Assembly (NCBI RefSeq): GCF_008369165.1
Contig: NZ_VOBA01000001.1
Location: forward strand, 1,605,630 to 1,669,629
Source: Dietzia sp. ANT_WB102
GTDB lineage: Bacteria; Actinomycetota; Actinomycetes; Mycobacteriales; Mycobacteriaceae
Direction: 5' to 3'
DNA: 64,000 nt
Below the pieces are notes generated by a model that made no database searches, was not told where the DNA came from, and saw only the letters and a list, made by a program, of their open reading frames with translations. Below are positions 62,916 to 64,000 of this stretch, piece after piece (the stretch's first letter is position 1; each line of letters opens with the position of its first letter). Both the position numbers and the translations under genes were made by a program.

Positions 62916-64000
62916 CGGGCCTCTCGGTATATCTCGACGAGGGAGTCGGTGGAGGAGTCGAAGGACGGGGCCGGGTGGGTGTCGGCGGTGAGGGCGCGAA
63001 GCAATTCACCAGCCTGGGCCTTACCCAGCTCGACGCCCCACTGGTCGAAAGCGTTGATGCCCAGGATCGCGGCCTGGGTGAACACCACATGCTCGTAGAG
63101 TGCGATGAGCTGGCCGAGGGTGCCGGGGGAGAGGGACGGCGCGAGGATCGTGGTGGAGGGCCGGTTCCCGGGCATGACTTTGTGCGGTGCGAGGGCGGGG
63201 TCGACGCCGTCGGCGATGACCTCCTCCTCGGTCTTACCGAACGCCAGAACTCGCGACTGCGCGAACAGGTTGGCCATGAGCAGGTCATGCATGGAGACCG
63301 CGTCCGACCCGCTGGACAGGGCGGCGTCCAGGTCCATGCCCGGGCGAGCGATACCGATGAAATCGACGGGCACCAGCTGAGTGCCCTGGTGGAGCAACTG
63401 GAAGAACGCATGCTGCCCGTTGGTGCCGGGCTCGCCCCAGTAGACCTCTCCGGTGGGGTAGGTGACGTCAGAGCCGTCGTGCCGGACCGATTTGCCGAGC
63501 GACTCCATGGTCAGCTGCTGCAGGTAGGCGGGGAAACGATGGAGATCCTGCGAGTAGGGGATGACGGCCTTGGACTGCGAGCCGAGGAAGGACGTGTACC
63601 AGATCCCCAGCAGCGCCATGAGGACCGGAGCATTGTCTTGCGGCGCCTCGGTGGCGAAGTGCTGATCCATTGTGTGGAAGCCCTCGAGCAACTCGATGAA
63701 CGCAGCCGGCCCCACCGTGATCATCACTGACAGCCCGATCGCAGAGGACACCGAGTAGCGCCCGCCGACCCAGTCCCAGAACTCGAACATGTTGTCCGCC
63801 GCGATGCCGAAGTCGGCGACCTTCTCGGCGGCGGTGGAAACGGCGACGAAGTGTGAGGCGATCGCTTCCTCTGATCCCAGTGCCTCGACGAAATGCCGAC
63901 GCGCCGCATGCGCGTTGGCCATGGTCTCCTGGGTGGTGAACGTCTTGGAGGCCACCACCACCAGGGTCGTGGCCGGGTTGATGTCGGCGAGGGTGGCCGA
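62903..64000 (-). CDS. pgi: Glucose-6-phosphate isomerase (5' end outside window)
   Basis: C-terminal about 365 residues of the glycolytic enzyme interconverting glucose-6-phosphate and fructose-6-phosphate. The frame is open to base 64000 ([26 protein letters not shown]), so the GTG at 63961 is internal. [12 protein letters not shown], the active-site [17 protein letters not shown] region and the C-terminal [10 protein letters not shown] with HKVMPGN are intact. About 180-190 N-terminal residues lie outside the window. Confidence 0.96.
   Translation of the reverse strand, partial: SATLADINPATTLVVVASKTFTTQETMANAHAARRHFVEALGSEEAIASHFVAVSTAAEKVADFGIAADNMFEFWDWVGGRYSVSSAIGLSVMITVGPAAFIELLEGFHTMDQHFATEAPQDNAPVLMALLGIWYTSFLGSQSKAVIPYSQDLHRFPAYLQQLTMESLGKSVRHDGSDVTYPTGEVYWGEPGTNGQHAFFQLLHQGTQLVPVDFIGIARPGMDLDAALSSGSDAVSMHDLLMANLFAQSRVLAFGKTEEEVIADGVDPALAPHKVMPGNRPSTTILAPSLSPGTLGQLIALYEHVVFTQAAILGINAFDQWGVELGKAQAGELLRALTADTHPAPSFDSSTDSLVEIYREARGRR

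Overview
This window is high-GC actinobacterial chromosome. Many genes start with GTG, co-directional genes are tightly packed with 1-4 bp overlaps, and several starts look leaderless. A secreted antigen-85-type mycolyltransferase, a complete mycofactocin cluster, a large Lhr helicase and a DUF1707 protein point to a mycolate-making member of the Mycobacteriales (Dietzia, Gordonia or Corynebacterium relatives). The genus cannot be settled from this sequence alone.

Positions 1-25.8 kb hold the translation supercluster: fusA (5' end outside the window), tuf, the S10 operon (rpsJ to rpsQ), the spc operon (rplN to rplO), secY-adk-map, infA and the alpha operon (rpsM, rpsK, rpsD, rpoA, rplQ), then truA. 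Three non-ribosomal genes are set into it. A small J-domain-like membrane protein lies between tuf and rpsJ. A secreted mycolyltransferase lies between rpsQ and rplN, behind a strong terminator. A secreted lipase lies between map and infA. rpsN/rpsZ and rpmJ are absent from their usual slots. An SGNH lipoprotein faces rplQ and truA.

Positions 25.8-29.4 kb carry a CPBP membrane protease coupled to a Rossmann-fold protein, and an uncharacterised cytosolic protein. Positions 29.4-35.9 kb form an accessory, more AT-rich island: a 57-residue protein coupled to an XRE regulator, two coupled small proteins (one a zinc ribbon), a further zinc-ribbon-like protein coupled to a single-chain type IIG restriction-modification enzyme, a decayed Mrr-like nuclease gene and a PH/SHOCT-like protein. 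No integrase or transposase was recognised.

Positions 36-40.7 kb hold a CitE-like lyase, a VOC protein, a DrrAB-type ABC exporter, a winged-helix regulator paired with a membrane protein behind a large inverted repeat, and a DUF4442 hotdog protein. Positions 40.8-48.9 kb are the mycofactocin locus: mftR divergent from mftA-mftB-mftC-mftD-SDR-mftE-mftF-mftG, with a palindrome exactly in the spacer of the mftA promoter. It is followed by an alpha/beta hydrolase, a thioredoxin and an NDMA-type (mycofactocin-linked) zinc alcohol dehydrogenase. GAAC-N2-GTTC palindromes lie before the hydrolase and the dehydrogenase. A CsoR-family repressor lacking the copper-ligand histidine and a DUF302 protein follow.

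The right end (52.5-64 kb) carries a DUF1707 protein, folA-thyA-cysQ on the minus strand, lhr, a cation diffusion facilitator, nei2, an SDR and pgi (5' end outside the window). No tRNA, rRNA or CRISPR array was seen.
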